Shown here in pieces: positions 8,144 through 17,499 of a stretch of 64,000 nt of DNA (its first letter is position 1; each line of letters starts with the position of its first letter). The stretch is taken from the NCBI GenBank assembly GCA_046347945.1, contig JAXMFB010000013.1, positions 1-64,000 of the forward strand. Reading direction: 5' to 3'. Below the pieces are notes generated by a model that saw only the letters and a program-made list of their open reading frames with translations, was not told the origin of the DNA and searched no databases. Made by a program: the position numbers and the translations under genes. The DNA is from Zeimonas sp046347945 (GTDB lineage: Bacteria; Pseudomonadota; Gammaproteobacteria; Burkholderiales; Burkholderiaceae_E).

Positions 8144-8926
8144 ATGATCCGATCGCTGTGGATCGCCAAGACCGGGCTCGACGCGCAGCAGACGCAGCTC
8201 GACACGATCTCGCACAACCTCGCCAACGTCGCGACCAACGGCTACAAGCGCTCGCACGCGGTGTTCGAGGACCTGCTGTACCAGAACCTTCGACAGGCCG
8301 GCGGCCAGGAGACGCAGCAGAACGTGCTGCCGACCGGCCTGCAGCTCGGCACCGGGGTGCGCACCGTCGCCACCGCGCGGCTGTTCACCCAGGGCAACCT
8401 GCAGAAGACCGACAACACCTTCGACATGGCGATCAACGGCAACGGGTTCTTCAGCGTGCAGATGCCCGACGGCAGCATCGCGTACACGCGCGATGGCTCG
8501 TTTCGCGTCGATGCGACCGGGCAGCTGGTCACCTCCAACGGCATGCCGATGTCGCCGCCGATCGTGATCCCCCCGAACGCGACCAGCGTCACGATCGGCG
8601 CCGACGGCGTCGTGTCGGTGATGCAGGCCGGCCAGCCGAACCCGACGCAGGTCGGGCAGGTGCAGCTCACGACCTTCGTCAATCCGGCCGGCCTCGATCC
8701 GCGCGGCCAGAACCTGTTCACCGAAACCGCCGCCTCGGGCGCGCCGACCGTCGGCACGCCCGGCAGCAACGGCGCCGGCATCCTGAACCAGGGCTACGTC
8801 GAGACCTCCAACGTCAACGTGGTCGAGGAGCTGGTCGCGATGATCCAGACGCAGCGCGCCTACGAGATCAACTCGAAGGCGATCCAGACATCGGACCAGA
8901 TGCTGGCCCGGCTGTCGCAGCTGTGA
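8144..8926 (+). CDS. flgG: Flagellar distal rod protein FlgG
   Basis: FlgG forms the distal rod that crosses the periplasm. It is 260 residues, the invariant family length. MIRSLWIAKTGLDAQQTQLD begins the N-terminal helix. TFDMAINGNGFFSVQ and VNVVEELVAMIQTQRAYEIN (C terminus) are diagnostic. GGTGCCGCC precedes the ATG without a strong SD, but spacing to flgF suggests coupled translation. Confidence 0.98.
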   Translation: MIRSLWIAKTGLDAQQTQLDTISHNLANVATNGYKRSHAVFEDLLYQNLRQAGGQETQQNVLPTGLQLGTGVRTVATARLFTQGNLQKTDNTFDMAINGNGFFSVQMPDGSIAYTRDGSFRVDATGQLVTSNGMPMSPPIVIPPNATSVTIGADGVVSVMQAGQPNPTQVGQVQLTTFVNPAGLDPRGQNLFTETAASGAPTVGTPGSNGAGILNQGYVETSNVNVVEELVAMIQTQRAYEINSKAIQTSDQMLARLSQL

Positions 8927-8937
8927 CGGAGGCGGGG

Positions 8938-9651
8938 ATGCGCGTTCCGACCCCCCTTCGGCTGCTGCTCGCGCTGCTCGCCGGCGCCGCGCTGTCCGGG
9001 TGCTTCGCGACCACGCCGCGCGTGGCGGTGCTCGAGCCGACCACGGTGCGACCCGAGCCGACGACCGCCACCGCCGCAGCGGCCGCCGCCGCGCGCGCGC
9101 CGCTGGCCAACGGCGCGATCTACCACCCGTCCAGTCATCGCGGCCTGTTCGAGGACCGGCGCGCCCGGCTCGTCGGCGACCTGCTGACGATCCAGATCCA
9201 GGAGAAGACGACCGCGCGCAGCAGCTCGAACAGCAGCGTCGACAGGAAGGGCAGCGTCGACGGCTCGATCTCGCAGCTGCCGTTCGTGCCGAAGACCTCG
9301 AGCCTGATGCCCAGGCTCGGCGTCGCCGGCGAGTCGAACAACACGTTCGAGGGCAAGGGCGCGACCGGTTCCGAGAACCTGTTCACCGGCACGATCACGG
9401 TCACGGTCGTCGAGGTCCTGCCCAACGGCAACCTCGTGGTCACCGGAGAGAAGCAGGTGGGCATCAACCAGAACGTCGAGGCGCTGCGCTTCTCGGGCGT
9501 GGTGAACCCCGCCACCGTCCTGCCGGGCAACATCGTGAGCTCGACGCAGGTCGCCGACGCCCGGCTCGAGGTGCGCGGCCGCGGCGACATCGACAGCGCG
9601 CAGACCGTTGGCTGGCTGGCGCGCTTCTTCCTCAGCTTCCTGCCGATCTGA
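8938..9651 (+). CDS. flgH: Flagellar L-ring lipoprotein FlgH
   Basis: FlgH makes the outer-membrane L ring. The ATG at 8938 has GGAGG upstream and gives 237 residues. The signal peptide ends in the lipobox LSGC, placing the lipidated cysteine near residue 22. The conserved body includes LFEDRRARLVGDLLTIQIQE and the strands around NGNLVVTGEKQVGINQNVE, VNPATV, and ADARLEVRGRGDI near the C terminus. An Ala-rich linker (about 45-60) follows the lipobox. Confidence 0.97.
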   Translation: MRVPTPLRLLLALLAGAALSGCFATTPRVAVLEPTTVRPEPTTATAAAAAAARAPLANGAIYHPSSHRGLFEDRRARLVGDLLTIQIQEKTTARSSSNSSVDRKGSVDGSISQLPFVPKTSSLMPRLGVAGESNNTFEGKGATGSENLFTGTITVTVVEVLPNGNLVVTGEKQVGINQNVEALRFSGVVNPATVLPGNIVSSTQVADARLEVRGRGDIDSAQTVGWLARFFLSFLPI

Positions 9652-9669
9652 GCGGCAACGGGTGACGAA

Positions 9670-10800
9670 ATGAAGACGACCCGACGAATCCTGCGCGCGC
9701 TGCTCGTGCTCGCGCTCGCGGCCGGCGCCTGCGCGCCGGCGATGGCCGAGCGCATCAAGGAGCTCGCGAGCATCCAGGGGGTGCGCCCGAACCAGCTGAT
9801 CGGCTACGGTCTCGTCGTCGGGCTCGACGGCAGCGGCGACCAGACGACGCAGGCGCCGTTCACCGTCCAGAGCCTGCAGTCGATGCTGTCGCAACTGGGG
9901 GTGCAGCTGCCGCCCGGGATCACGCCACAGCTGCGCAATGCCGCGGCGGTGATGGTGACCGCGCAGCTGCCGCCGTTCGCGCAATCCGGGCAGCTGATCG
10001 ACGTGACGGTCTCGTCGCTGGGCAATGCCAAGAGCCTGCGCGGCGGCACGCTGCTGCTCACGCCGCTGCGCGGCGCCGACGGACAGGTCTACGCGATGGC
10101 GCAGGGCAATCTCGTCGTCGGCGGCGCGGGTGCCTCGGCGGCCGGCAGCAAGGTTCAGATCAACCATCTGAGCGCCGGCCGGGTTCCGGGCGGCGCCACC
10201 GTCGAGCGGGTGGTGCCCAACCACACGCTCGCCGCCGACATGATCCATATCGAGCTGAACGACACCGACTTCGGCACGGCGCGGCGCGTGGCCGACGCGA
10301 TCAACGCGCGCGCGCTGCCCGGGCAGGGGGCGGCGACGGTCGCCGAGCCGCTCGACGCGCGGGTGATCCGCGTCCAGCTTCCCGCGGACCCGACGCTGCG
10401 GGTGCCGTTCCTCGCCGAACTCGAGAACCTCGAGGTGCGGCTGCCGCAGCCGGTCGCGAAAGTGATCGTCAACGCGCGCACCGGCTCGGTGGTGATGAAC
10501 CAGTCGGTGACGCTGGCGCCCAGCGCGGTCGCGCACGGCAACCTCGCGGTCACAGTCCAGACCACGCCGGTCGTCAGCCAGCCGAACGCGTTCGCTCAAG
10601 GTACGACCGTCGTGGCCGAAAAGGCCGATATCACGATCCGCCAGGACGGTGGCTCGCTGATGATGCTGGAGGGGTCGGCCAGGCTGGCCGACGTCGTCAA
10701 GGCGCTGAACAGCCTCGGCGCGACCGCGCAGGATCTGATCGCGATCCTGCAGGCGCTGAAGGCCGCCGGCAGCCTGAGAGCGGAGCTGGAGATCATCTGA
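9670..10800 (+). CDS. flgI: Flagellar P-ring protein FlgI
   Basis: FlgI is the periplasmic P-ring subunit. It is 376 residues, with a cleavable signal peptide (basic KTTRR then ILRALLVLALAAGACAPAMA, about 2-26). The mature start ERIKELASIQGVRPNQLIGYGLVVGLDGSGD is highly conserved in the family (shown only as start, end and key residues: ERIKELA, GYGLVVGL). The C terminus LVKALNSLGAT-like region (DVVKALNSLGATAQDLIAIL) is also typical. The stop shares one base with the flgJ ATG. Confidence 0.97.
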   Translation: MKTTRRILRALLVLALAAGACAPAMAERIKELASIQGVRPNQLIGYGLVVGLDGSGDQTTQAPFTVQSLQSMLSQLGVQLPPGITPQLRNAAAVMVTAQLPPFAQSGQLIDVTVSSLGNAKSLRGGTLLLTPLRGADGQVYAMAQGNLVVGGAGASAAGSKVQINHLSAGRVPGGATVERVVPNHTLAADMIHIELNDTDFGTARRVADAINARALPGQGAATVAEPLDARVIRVQLPADPTLRVPFLAELENLEVRLPQPVAKVIVNARTGSVVMNQSVTLAPSAVAHGNLAVTVQTTPVVSQPNAFAQGTTVVAEKADITIRQDGGSLMMLEGSARLADVVKALNSLGATAQDLIAILQALKAAGSLRAELEII

Positions 10801-11714
10801 TGGCGCTGCCGGCGATACCGGCGCAGGGACTGGCCCTCGACGCGCGAGCGCTGGACGGGCTGCGCCGCGACGCGTCCGCCGATCCGCGTGCGGCGCTGCG
10901 CCAGGCCGCCGGCCAGTTCGAGGCGCTGTTCATGCAGCAATTGCTCAAGAGCATGCGCGACGCGATGCCGAAGTCCGGGATGTTCGGCGGGACCGGCCAC
11001 GACACTTACGTCGGCATGCTCGACCAGCAGCTGTCGCAATCGCTGGCCGGCCAGCCCGGCGGGCTCGCCGAGATGATCGCGCGGCAGCTCTCGCGCCAGC
11101 TGGCGCCCGCCGGCGCGGGCGCGCAGGTGTCGCCCGGCACGCCGCCGACCCGGATGCAATCGCTGCCGCCGCGGCCGTCGCCGTCGCTCGATCCGCAGGC
11201 GGCCGAGAAGCTGAAGGCATCGCTGTCGCAGCGGCTCGACGGCTCGCAGGCCGCGTTCGTCGAACGCATGTGGCCGCACGCGCTGGCTGCGCAGCGCAGT
11301 TCCGGCGTGCCGGCAGCCTACGTGGTCGGGCAGGCGGCGCTGGAGTCGGGATGGGGCCGGCAGGAGATCCGCCACCCCGACGGGCGCAGCGCGCACAACC
11401 TGTTCGGCATCAAGGCCGGCAGCGGCTGGAAGGGCGCGACGGTCGACGTCGCCACGACCGAGTACGTCGACGGCAAGCCGCAGCGCAGCGTCGAGCGGTT
11501 CCGCGCCTACGGGTCGTACGAGGAGGCGTTCCGCGACTGGGCCGCACTGATGGCCGGCAACGCGCGCTACGCCCCGGTGCTGCGCGCCGGGCAGTCGGTC
11601 TCGGGATATGCGAGCGGCATGCAGCGCGCCGGCTACGCCACCGATCCGCGCTACGGCGAGAAGCTCGAGCGCACGATCAACCGGACGCTGATGCTCGGGC
11701 GTCTGACGACCTGA
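10800..11714 (+). CDS. flgJ: Peptidoglycan hydrolase FlgJ (rod cap fused to glucosaminidase)
   Basis: FlgJ has an N-terminal rod-scaffold domain (about 20-95: RQAAGQFEALFMQQLLKSMR) and a C-terminal beta-N-acetylglucosaminidase domain (about 150-300) that opens the cell wall for the rod. The catalytic-domain signature AALESGWGRQEI with the following HNLFGIKA segment is present. The two-domain form at 304 residues is the beta/gammaproteobacterial type. The ATG overlaps the flgI stop (TGATG), so the two are translationally coupled. Confidence 0.96.
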   Translation: MALPAIPAQGLALDARALDGLRRDASADPRAALRQAAGQFEALFMQQLLKSMRDAMPKSGMFGGTGHDTYVGMLDQQLSQSLAGQPGGLAEMIARQLSRQLAPAGAGAQVSPGTPPTRMQSLPPRPSPSLDPQAAEKLKASLSQRLDGSQAAFVERMWPHALAAQRSSGVPAAYVVGQAALESGWGRQEIRHPDGRSAHNLFGIKAGSGWKGATVDVATTEYVDGKPQRSVERFRAYGSYEEAFRDWAALMAGNARYAPVLRAGQSVSGYASGMQRAGYATDPRYGEKLERTINRTLMLGRLTT

Positions 11715-11727
11715 CGGGAGCGATGCG

Positions 11728-13610
11728 ATGTCCGGACTGCTCGGCGTCGGCCAGAGTGCGCTGCTAGCGGCCTACGCGCAGCTGCAGACCACCGGCCACA
11801 ACATCGCCAACGCGAACACGCCCGGCTACAGCCGCCAGGATGTCGTGCTCGCCACCGCGGGTGGCCAGTACACCGGCGGCGGCTTCCTCGGGTTCGGTGT
11901 CGACGTGGTGACCGTGCAGCGCCGCTACGACCAGTTCGTCGCGGCCGAGGTTTCCGCGTCGATTGCCGCCGCGTCGGCCGACTCGGCGCGCGCCGAGCAA
12001 CTCGGGCGCGTCGACAACCTGCTCGCCGACACCGACAACGGCATTGGCGTGGCGATCGACGACTTCGCTGCGGCGCTCGCCGACCTCGCGAACCGGCCGT
12101 TCGACGCGAGCGCGCGGCAGGCGGTGCTGGCGCGTGCCGACGCGCTGGCGTCGCGCGTGCAGGCGGTCGACGGCCGACTGAGCCAGTTCGGGCAGGATGC
12201 CGACGAGCGGATCGGACAGGCGGTCACGACGGTCAACGACCTGCTCGCCCGGATGGCGCGGCTGAACGAGCGCATCGCGGCCAGCGCCGGAACGGGGCAG
12301 CCGCCGAACGACCTGCTCGACGAGCGCGACCAGGCCCTGCGCGAGATCAACGGCTACCTGAAGACGACGGCCTACACGCAGCCCGACGGCACCGTCAGTG
12401 TTTTCGCCGCGGGGGGCGAGGGGCTGGTCGTCGGCGGCCGCGCGTCGACCCTGGTCGCCGAGCCCGATCCGCTCGACCCGACCCGCCAGCGCGTCGTCAT
12501 GGTGTCGGGCGCGACGCACCTGCCGATGAACGCGGACACCCTGGGCGGCGGCTCGATCGCCGGGCTGATGCAGTTCCGCGACCAGGACCTGCAGGCGATC
12601 CGCGCGCGGCTCGGGCAGCTCGCGGCGGGCATCGCCTCGGCGTACAACCAGCAGCAGGCCCTCGGCGTCGATTCCGGCGGCGCTGCCGGCGAGCCGATGT
12701 TCGCGCTGGGCGCACCGGGTGTCGTCGCGGCCTCGACCAACGCCGGTTCGGCGATGCTGTCGGCCAGCGTCGTCGACGGCACACAGGTCGCCGCGAGCGA
12801 CTATTCGATCCGCTACGACGGCACGCAGTACGTGGTCACGCGCAGCGCCGACGGCGTGCAGCGCAACTACGCGTCGCTGCCGCAGAGCGTCGACGGGCTT
12901 TCGATCACCCTGTCGGGCGGCACGCCTGCGGCCGGCGACACGTTCACGCTGCACAGTGCCACCTCGCTGGCTGCCGGGTTCGCGCGGACGCTGTCGTCGG
13001 GCGCGCGGCTGGCGACCGGCTACGCGGTCAGCGTCGAGCGCGCGGCCGGCAACGCGGGCGACGTCTCGGCGAGCGCCTCTCGGTGGTCGCCGCCGACGCC
13101 GACCTCGCGCAGCCGGTCACGCTGACCTTCACGTCGGCGGGCACCTTCGACGTGTCGGGCATCGGCACCGGAAGCCCGTCGGGGGTCGCCTACACGCCGG
13201 GTGGCCCGATCGCGTTCAACGGATGGAGCCTCACGCTGCGCGGCACGCCGCAGCCGGGCGACCAGATCCGGATCGTGCCGACCGTCGATCCGGCGGCCGA
13301 CAACCGCAATGCGCGCGCGATGGTCGCGCTCGGCGACCAGCCGCTCGCCGGCGGCGCGACGTTCAACGATGCGTTCGCCGCGATGCTCGCCGATGCGGGG
13401 ACGCGGACGCAGTCGGCGAAGGCCGCGCAGGCGGTTTCCACCCGGCTGCAGCTCGACGCACAGGCCGCGCAGGCCCAGCAGTCGGGCGTCAACCTCGACG
13501 AGGAGGCCGCACGGCTGATGCAGTACCAGCAGATGTACCAGGCCGCCGCCAAGGTGATCCAGGCGGCGCAGTCGATGTTCGACTCGCTGCTCGCCGCGAC
13601 CGGACGCTGA
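11728..13610 (+). pseudogene. flgK: Flagellar hook-associated protein 1 FlgK, broken by a one-base frameshift
   Basis: FlgK is the first hook-filament junction protein. Residues 1 to about 449 read normally from the ATG at 11728 (GVGQSALLAAYAQLQTTGHN, then NANTPGYSRQDV). Near base 13076 the frame slips: the original frame ends at 13125 in an Arg/Pro/Ser-rich tail, while the neighbouring frame continues as LSVVAADADLAQPVTLTF to base 13610. That frame contains the conserved C terminus EEAARLMQYQQMYQAAAKVI. Restoring one base (for example C in the CC at 13076-13077) gives exactly 628 codons including the stop, a normal FlgK length. So either this is a real null mutation or a one-base sequencing loss. 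Confidence 0.93.
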
Positions 13611-13648
13611 AGCGCCGATCGACGCGTACCACGACCGAGGGACCCGCG

Positions 13649-14563
13649 ATGAACAGGATCGCCACGCTGTTCGCCTTCGAGCGCAGCCTCGACGCGATGA
13701 ACGAGCGACGCGCCGCGCTGACGCAGGCGCAGTTGCAGATGTCGACCGGCAAGCGAGTCAACGCGCCGAGCGACGATCCGCTGGGCGCCGCGCAGGCCGA
13801 GCGCGCCCGTTCGCAGGTCGCCCGGATCGGCATCGAGCGGCGCATGATCGACTTCGCGCGCACGATGCTCGGCCAGGCCGACAACGCGATGGCGAGCGCC
13901 GGCGAGACGCTGCAGGTCGCCCGCGAGGGCCTGGTGGCCGCCGGCAACGGTGCGCTGTCGGCAACCGATCGAGCGCTGATCGCGCAGAAGCTGCGCGCGA
14001 GCCGCGACGAACTGCTCACGATCGCCAACCAGCGCGATGGCGCCGGCGGCTACGTGTTCGGCGGGCAGGGCAGCACGCGCGCGCCGTTCGCCGATTCGGG
14101 CGCGCTCGCCTGGCTCCCCAATGCGGGCGAACAGGCCACCGGTGCGGACGTGCCGTTCACCACCAGCCAGGATGGCCGCGCGGTGTTCATGGACCTCGCC
14201 GCCGCCGGTACGTCGCAGAGCATCTTCCAGACGCTGGACGACGCGATCGCGCTGCTCGAGAACCCGGGCGCCAGCGGCGCCGCGGTCACTGCGGGGATCG
14301 GCAGCGCGCTCGACGGCGTCGACGGTGCGCTCGAGCGGGTCCTGGTCACGCGTACCCGCGCCGGTGAGCAACTGCGCGCGATCGACGCGCGCCAGCGGCT
14401 GCTCGAGAGCGGCGAGATCGAGGCGAGCGGCCGGCTCTCCGACCTGGTCGACGTCGACTACGCCTCGGCGATCACCCGGTTCCAGCAGAACCAGACGGCG
14501 CTCGAAGCGGCGATGGCCACCTACGCGAAGGTCGCGCGGCTGAGCCTGTTCGACTTCCTGTAG
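13649..14563 (+). CDS. flgL: Flagellar hook-associated protein 3 FlgL
   Basis: FlgL is the second hook-filament junction protein and resembles flagellin at its ends. The ATG at 13649 follows CCGAGGGA and gives 304 residues. The N-terminal coiled coil (NERRAALTQAQLQMSTGKRV, then SDDPLGAAQAERAR) and the C-terminal coiled coil (DVDYASAITRFQQNQTALEA, then YAKVARLSLFDFL) are typical. It follows flgK by 38 bases and closes the structural operon. Confidence 0.96.
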   Translation: MNRIATLFAFERSLDAMNERRAALTQAQLQMSTGKRVNAPSDDPLGAAQAERARSQVARIGIERRMIDFARTMLGQADNAMASAGETLQVAREGLVAAGNGALSATDRALIAQKLRASRDELLTIANQRDGAGGYVFGGQGSTRAPFADSGALAWLPNAGEQATGADVPFTTSQDGRAVFMDLAAAGTSQSIFQTLDDAIALLENPGASGAAVTAGIGSALDGVDGALERVLVTRTRAGEQLRAIDARQRLLESGEIEASGRLSDLVDVDYASAITRFQQNQTALEAAMATYAKVARLSLFDFL

Positions 14564-14573
14564 GGGCGCCGCG

Positions 14574-15770
14574 ATGCCAGGGTCGCTGCTCGCAGGCGCG
14601 CTGATCGGCTACGAGCCGATCGTCGGTCGCAGCGGCAACGCCCTGGCGATGCGGGTGACGGTCGAACTCGCGGACCGCTCGGCCGACCTGGCGGCACTGT
14701 ACCGGGCCTTGTCCGCGCATGTCCCGGGCGGCGGCGCGATCGCGGTGCGCAGCAATGCGGCGATCGACGAGGAGCTGCTGCGCGTCGAGCCGCTGGACTC
14801 GCTGTGGGTCGAGGTGCCGGCTGCGACCACCGCGACCCCGCAGGGGCGCCAGCTGGTGGCGGCGCTGCACCGCTGCGGCTTCCCGATGGTGCTCGCGGGC
14901 ATCCCGCCGGTGCCGCTGGCCGTCGAACTCGTCCCGGCATTCAGGTTGTCGGTGATCCACGTCGACGACGATCGCCGCGTCGCGTTCGACGAGGGCGAGA
15001 CGCCGGCGCGCGCCAGCGGGGTGGAGCGCGCGATCCCGTTCGCGCAGGAGGGCGTGCGCACGGTCGCGGCGATGAAGGAAAGCTTCGCGCGCGGCGCGTT
15101 CGCGGTCGTCGGCTGGCCGATGGACGACGTCCTGCGCAGACACGTCGGCGCCGGTGCCAATCCCGACTACGCGACGATCGTCGAGCTGATGTCGATGATC
15201 GAGCGTGGCGAGGACACCGTGGTGATGGAGCGGCTGATCCGGCGCGATCCGGCGTTGGCCTGGCGCCTGTTGCGCTATATCAACTCGCCGGGATTCGGCC
15301 TGCGCACCGAGGTGCAGTCTTTCCGCCACGCGGTGATGATGCTCGGCTACGCGCGGCTCGAGCGCTGGCTCGCGCTGCTGCTGGCGACTTCGTCGCGCGA
15401 TCCCGCCTTGAGGCCGGTGATGATCGCGTCGTTCCGGCGCGGCGTGCTGCTCGAGCACCTGATCGGTGCGGGCCGCGACGAGCGGGTGCGCGACGAGCTG
15501 TTCATCCTGGGGGTGTTCTCGATGCTGGACCGGATACTCGACCAGTCGTTCGCACAGCTGTTCGAGGTCGTGCACGTTCCCGCGAGGGTTCGCGAGACGC
15601 TCGTCGAGCGGCGCGGCCCCTACGTCGCGTACCTCGAGGCGATCGAGGCGATCGAGCGCGGGCCGGGCATGTCGCTCGAGCGCGCGGTGCACGCCTGCTC
15701 GATTTCGCTCGAGCAGTGCAATCACGCAGTGCTGCGCGCGCTCTCCGCGCCCGACCTGGTCGCCGCCTGA
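14574..15770 (+). CDS. HDOD-domain protein with degenerate EAL-like N-terminal half (YuxH-type)
   Basis: The layout matches COG3434 signalling proteins, an EAL-like half followed by an HDOD domain. The 398-residue product begins GALIGYEPIVGRSGNALAMRV, the usual entry strand (recognised as YEPI). The catalytic EAL glutamate cluster of active c-di-GMP phosphodiesterases is not visible. The HDOD part (about 195-390) shows RRDPALAWRLLRYINSPGFG and SFRHAVMMLGYARLERWLAL, the standard HDOD helices. It starts 10 bases after flgL, so it is probably co-transcribed with the flagellar genes and may link motility to signalling. The ligand is unknown. Confidence 0.8.
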   Translation: MPGSLLAGALIGYEPIVGRSGNALAMRVTVELADRSADLAALYRALSAHVPGGGAIAVRSNAAIDEELLRVEPLDSLWVEVPAATTATPQGRQLVAALHRCGFPMVLAGIPPVPLAVELVPAFRLSVIHVDDDRRVAFDEGETPARASGVERAIPFAQEGVRTVAAMKESFARGAFAVVGWPMDDVLRRHVGAGANPDYATIVELMSMIERGEDTVVMERLIRRDPALAWRLLRYINSPGFGLRTEVQSFRHAVMMLGYARLERWLALLLATSSRDPALRPVMIASFRRGVLLEHLIGAGRDERVRDELFILGVFSMLDRILDQSFAQLFEVVHVPARVRETLVERRGPYVAYLEAIEAIERGPGMSLERAVHACSISLEQCNHAVLRALSAPDLVAA

Positions 15771-15834
15771 GTCGCCCGCTGCGGCCGCCGCGCGGCGCTC
15801 GTGGACGATCCGGCGCACGGGTTACACTGCCCGG

Positions 15835-16521
15835 ATGAACCAGAACGAACTGAAGCGCGCCGCGGCGCGCGCCGCGCTCGACGAGCTCGTCGACGGCGCG
15901 ATCGTCGGCGTCGGCAGCGGCTCCACCGTCGACATGTTCATCGACGAGCTGGGCGCGCGACGCACGCGCGTGGCCGGCGCCGTGTCGAGCTCCGAGCGCA
16001 GCAGCGAGCGGCTGCGCGCCCACGGCATCGAAGTGCTCGACCTGAACCAGGTGCTCGCCGAAGGGCGCAACATCCCGGTCTACGTCGATGGCGCCGACGA
16101 GATCGACGGGGCACTGCGGATGATCAAGGGCGGCGGCGGCGCGCTCACGCGCGAAAAGATCGTCGCGGCCGCCAGCGGCCGCTTCGTCTGCATCGTCGAC
16201 GCGTCGAAGCTCGTCGCGCGGCTCGGGCGCTTCCCGTTGCCGGTCGAGGTCGTGCCGATGGCACGCGAGCTGGTCGCTTCGCGGCTGCGCGCGCTGGGCG
16301 GCCGGCCCGCGCTGCGCGCGGGCTTCGTGACCGACAACGGCAACCAGATCCTCGACGTTGCCGGGCTCGAGCTCGACGACCCGGTCGCCTTCGAGTCCGA
16401 AGTCAACCAGTGGCCGGGCGTGGTCACGGTCGGCCTGTTTGCCAGGTCGGGGGCCGACGTGGTTATCATTGCGTCGCCACAAGGGATCGAACGTCGCGCG
16501 GCATCCGGGGCGAAGGGCTGA
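15835..16521 (+). CDS. rpiA: Ribose-5-phosphate isomerase A
   Basis: RpiA interconverts ribose 5-phosphate and ribulose 5-phosphate in the pentose phosphate pathway. The 228-residue product has the family's motifs: VGVGSGST (phosphate loop, about 25-32), VDGADEID (catalytic aspartate region, about 84-91) and IKGGGGALTREKI (about 96-108, containing the catalytic Glu and Lys). TACACT at 15823-15828 lies only 6 bases before the ATG and there is no Shine-Dalgarno sequence, so the message may be leaderless. Confidence 0.97.
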   Translation: MNQNELKRAAARAALDELVDGAIVGVGSGSTVDMFIDELGARRTRVAGAVSSSERSSERLRAHGIEVLDLNQVLAEGRNIPVYVDGADEIDGALRMIKGGGGALTREKIVAAASGRFVCIVDASKLVARLGRFPLPVEVVPMARELVASRLRALGGRPALRAGFVTDNGNQILDVAGLELDDPVAFESEVNQWPGVVTVGLFARSGADVVIIASPQGIERRAASGAKG

Positions 16522-16587
16522 AGCCTGTCGATCGGTCCGGGGCGGCTCGACCAGACCAGATCGAATTCGTCCGAGGGGGACTGCGCG

Positions 16588-17175
16588 ATGTTTCGTTTCG
16601 AGGCGCTGCGGCCGCAGCAAGACGACCGGCTTGCCTTCCTGAAGGGCTTCCTGCGCCAGCCCAAGGGAGTCGGCTCGGTCATTCCGAGCTCGCGCTTCCT
16701 CGAGCGGAAGATGGTGCGGATGGCCGGTGCCGCCCAGGCCGACTCGGTGATCGAGCTGGGCCCCGGCACCGGCGGCACCACCCGCGCCATCCTGGCCGCG
16801 ATGCCGGAGACGGCGACGCTGCTGGCGATCGAACTCGACCCGGCATTCGCCGACCACGTGCGCAACATCGACGACCGAAGACTGATCGTCCACCAGGGAA
16901 GCGCCGAGCACCTGGCCGAACTGATTGCGGCGCACCGGCTTCGCGCGCCGAACGCGATCCTGTCGGGCATTCCGTTCTCGACCATGCCCGAGGACGTGGG
17001 CACGCGCATCATCGAGGCGATCCGCGACGTGCTGGCGCCCGGCGGCTGCTTCGTTGCCTACCAGTTCCGCGGCGCAGTGGCCGAACGGGCCAGGCCGATC
17101 CTGGGCGAGCCCGATGTCTCGCCCGAGTTCCTCAACATTCCGCCGATGCGCGTCTATCGCTGGTGCAAGCCCTGA
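16588..17175 (+). CDS. SAM-dependent methyltransferase, phospholipid N-methyltransferase (PmtA)-like
   Basis: The 195-residue class I methyltransferase shows the SAM-binding motif I VIELGPGTGGTTRAIL at about 53-68 and the acidic motif II LLAIELDPAF. The N-terminal FLKGFLRQPKGVGSVIPSSRFLERKM is typical of the COG3963 group, which includes rhizobial-type PmtA. Its likely substrate is phosphatidylethanolamine, but related proteins are rRNA methyltransferases of the KsgA type, so substrate is inference. CGAGGGGGA precedes the ATG. Confidence 0.75.
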   Translation: MFRFEALRPQQDDRLAFLKGFLRQPKGVGSVIPSSRFLERKMVRMAGAAQADSVIELGPGTGGTTRAILAAMPETATLLAIELDPAFADHVRNIDDRRLIVHQGSAEHLAELIAAHRLRAPNAILSGIPFSTMPEDVGTRIIEAIRDVLAPGGCFVAYQFRGAVAERARPILGEPDVSPEFLNIPPMRVYRWCKP

Positions 17176-17218
17176 TGCGCCGACACCGCGCCCGGCGCGC
17201 GAGCGCCGCTGACGCGCG

Positions 17219-17491
17219 TCAGGCCTTCGGCGGCACGTAGCCCGGCGGCTTCTCGGCGCCGGCGCCGAAGAAATACGCCTCCAGCTGCGTGGCCAGGTAC
17301 TTGCGGGCCCGCGCGTCCGCGAGGCTGAGCCGGTTCTCGTTGACCAGCATCGTCTGGTGCCGGATCCAGCCCTGCCAGGCTTCCTTCGAGACGTTCTCGT
17401 AGAGCCGCTTGCCGAGCTCGCCCGGGTAGGGCGGGAAGTCGAGGCCCTCGGCCTCGCGCTGCAGCTTGATGCAGAACACCTTGCGCGACAT
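17219..17491 (-). CDS. yggX: Probable Fe(2+)-trafficking protein YggX
   Basis: YggX is a small cytosolic protein linked to iron-sulphur cluster protection from oxidants. The 90-residue product begins MSRKVFCIKLQREAEGLDFP, with the conserved Cys7, and contains PYPGELGKRLYENVSKEAWQ and the MLVNENRLSL segment, all family hallmarks. It starts 8 bases after the argA stop, so the two form an operon, as in several betaproteobacteria. Confidence 0.96.
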   Translation of the reverse strand: MSRKVFCIKLQREAEGLDFPPYPGELGKRLYENVSKEAWQGWIRHQTMLVNENRLSLADARARKYLATQLEAYFFGAGAEKPPGYVPPKA

Positions 17492-17499
17492 TCGGACTC

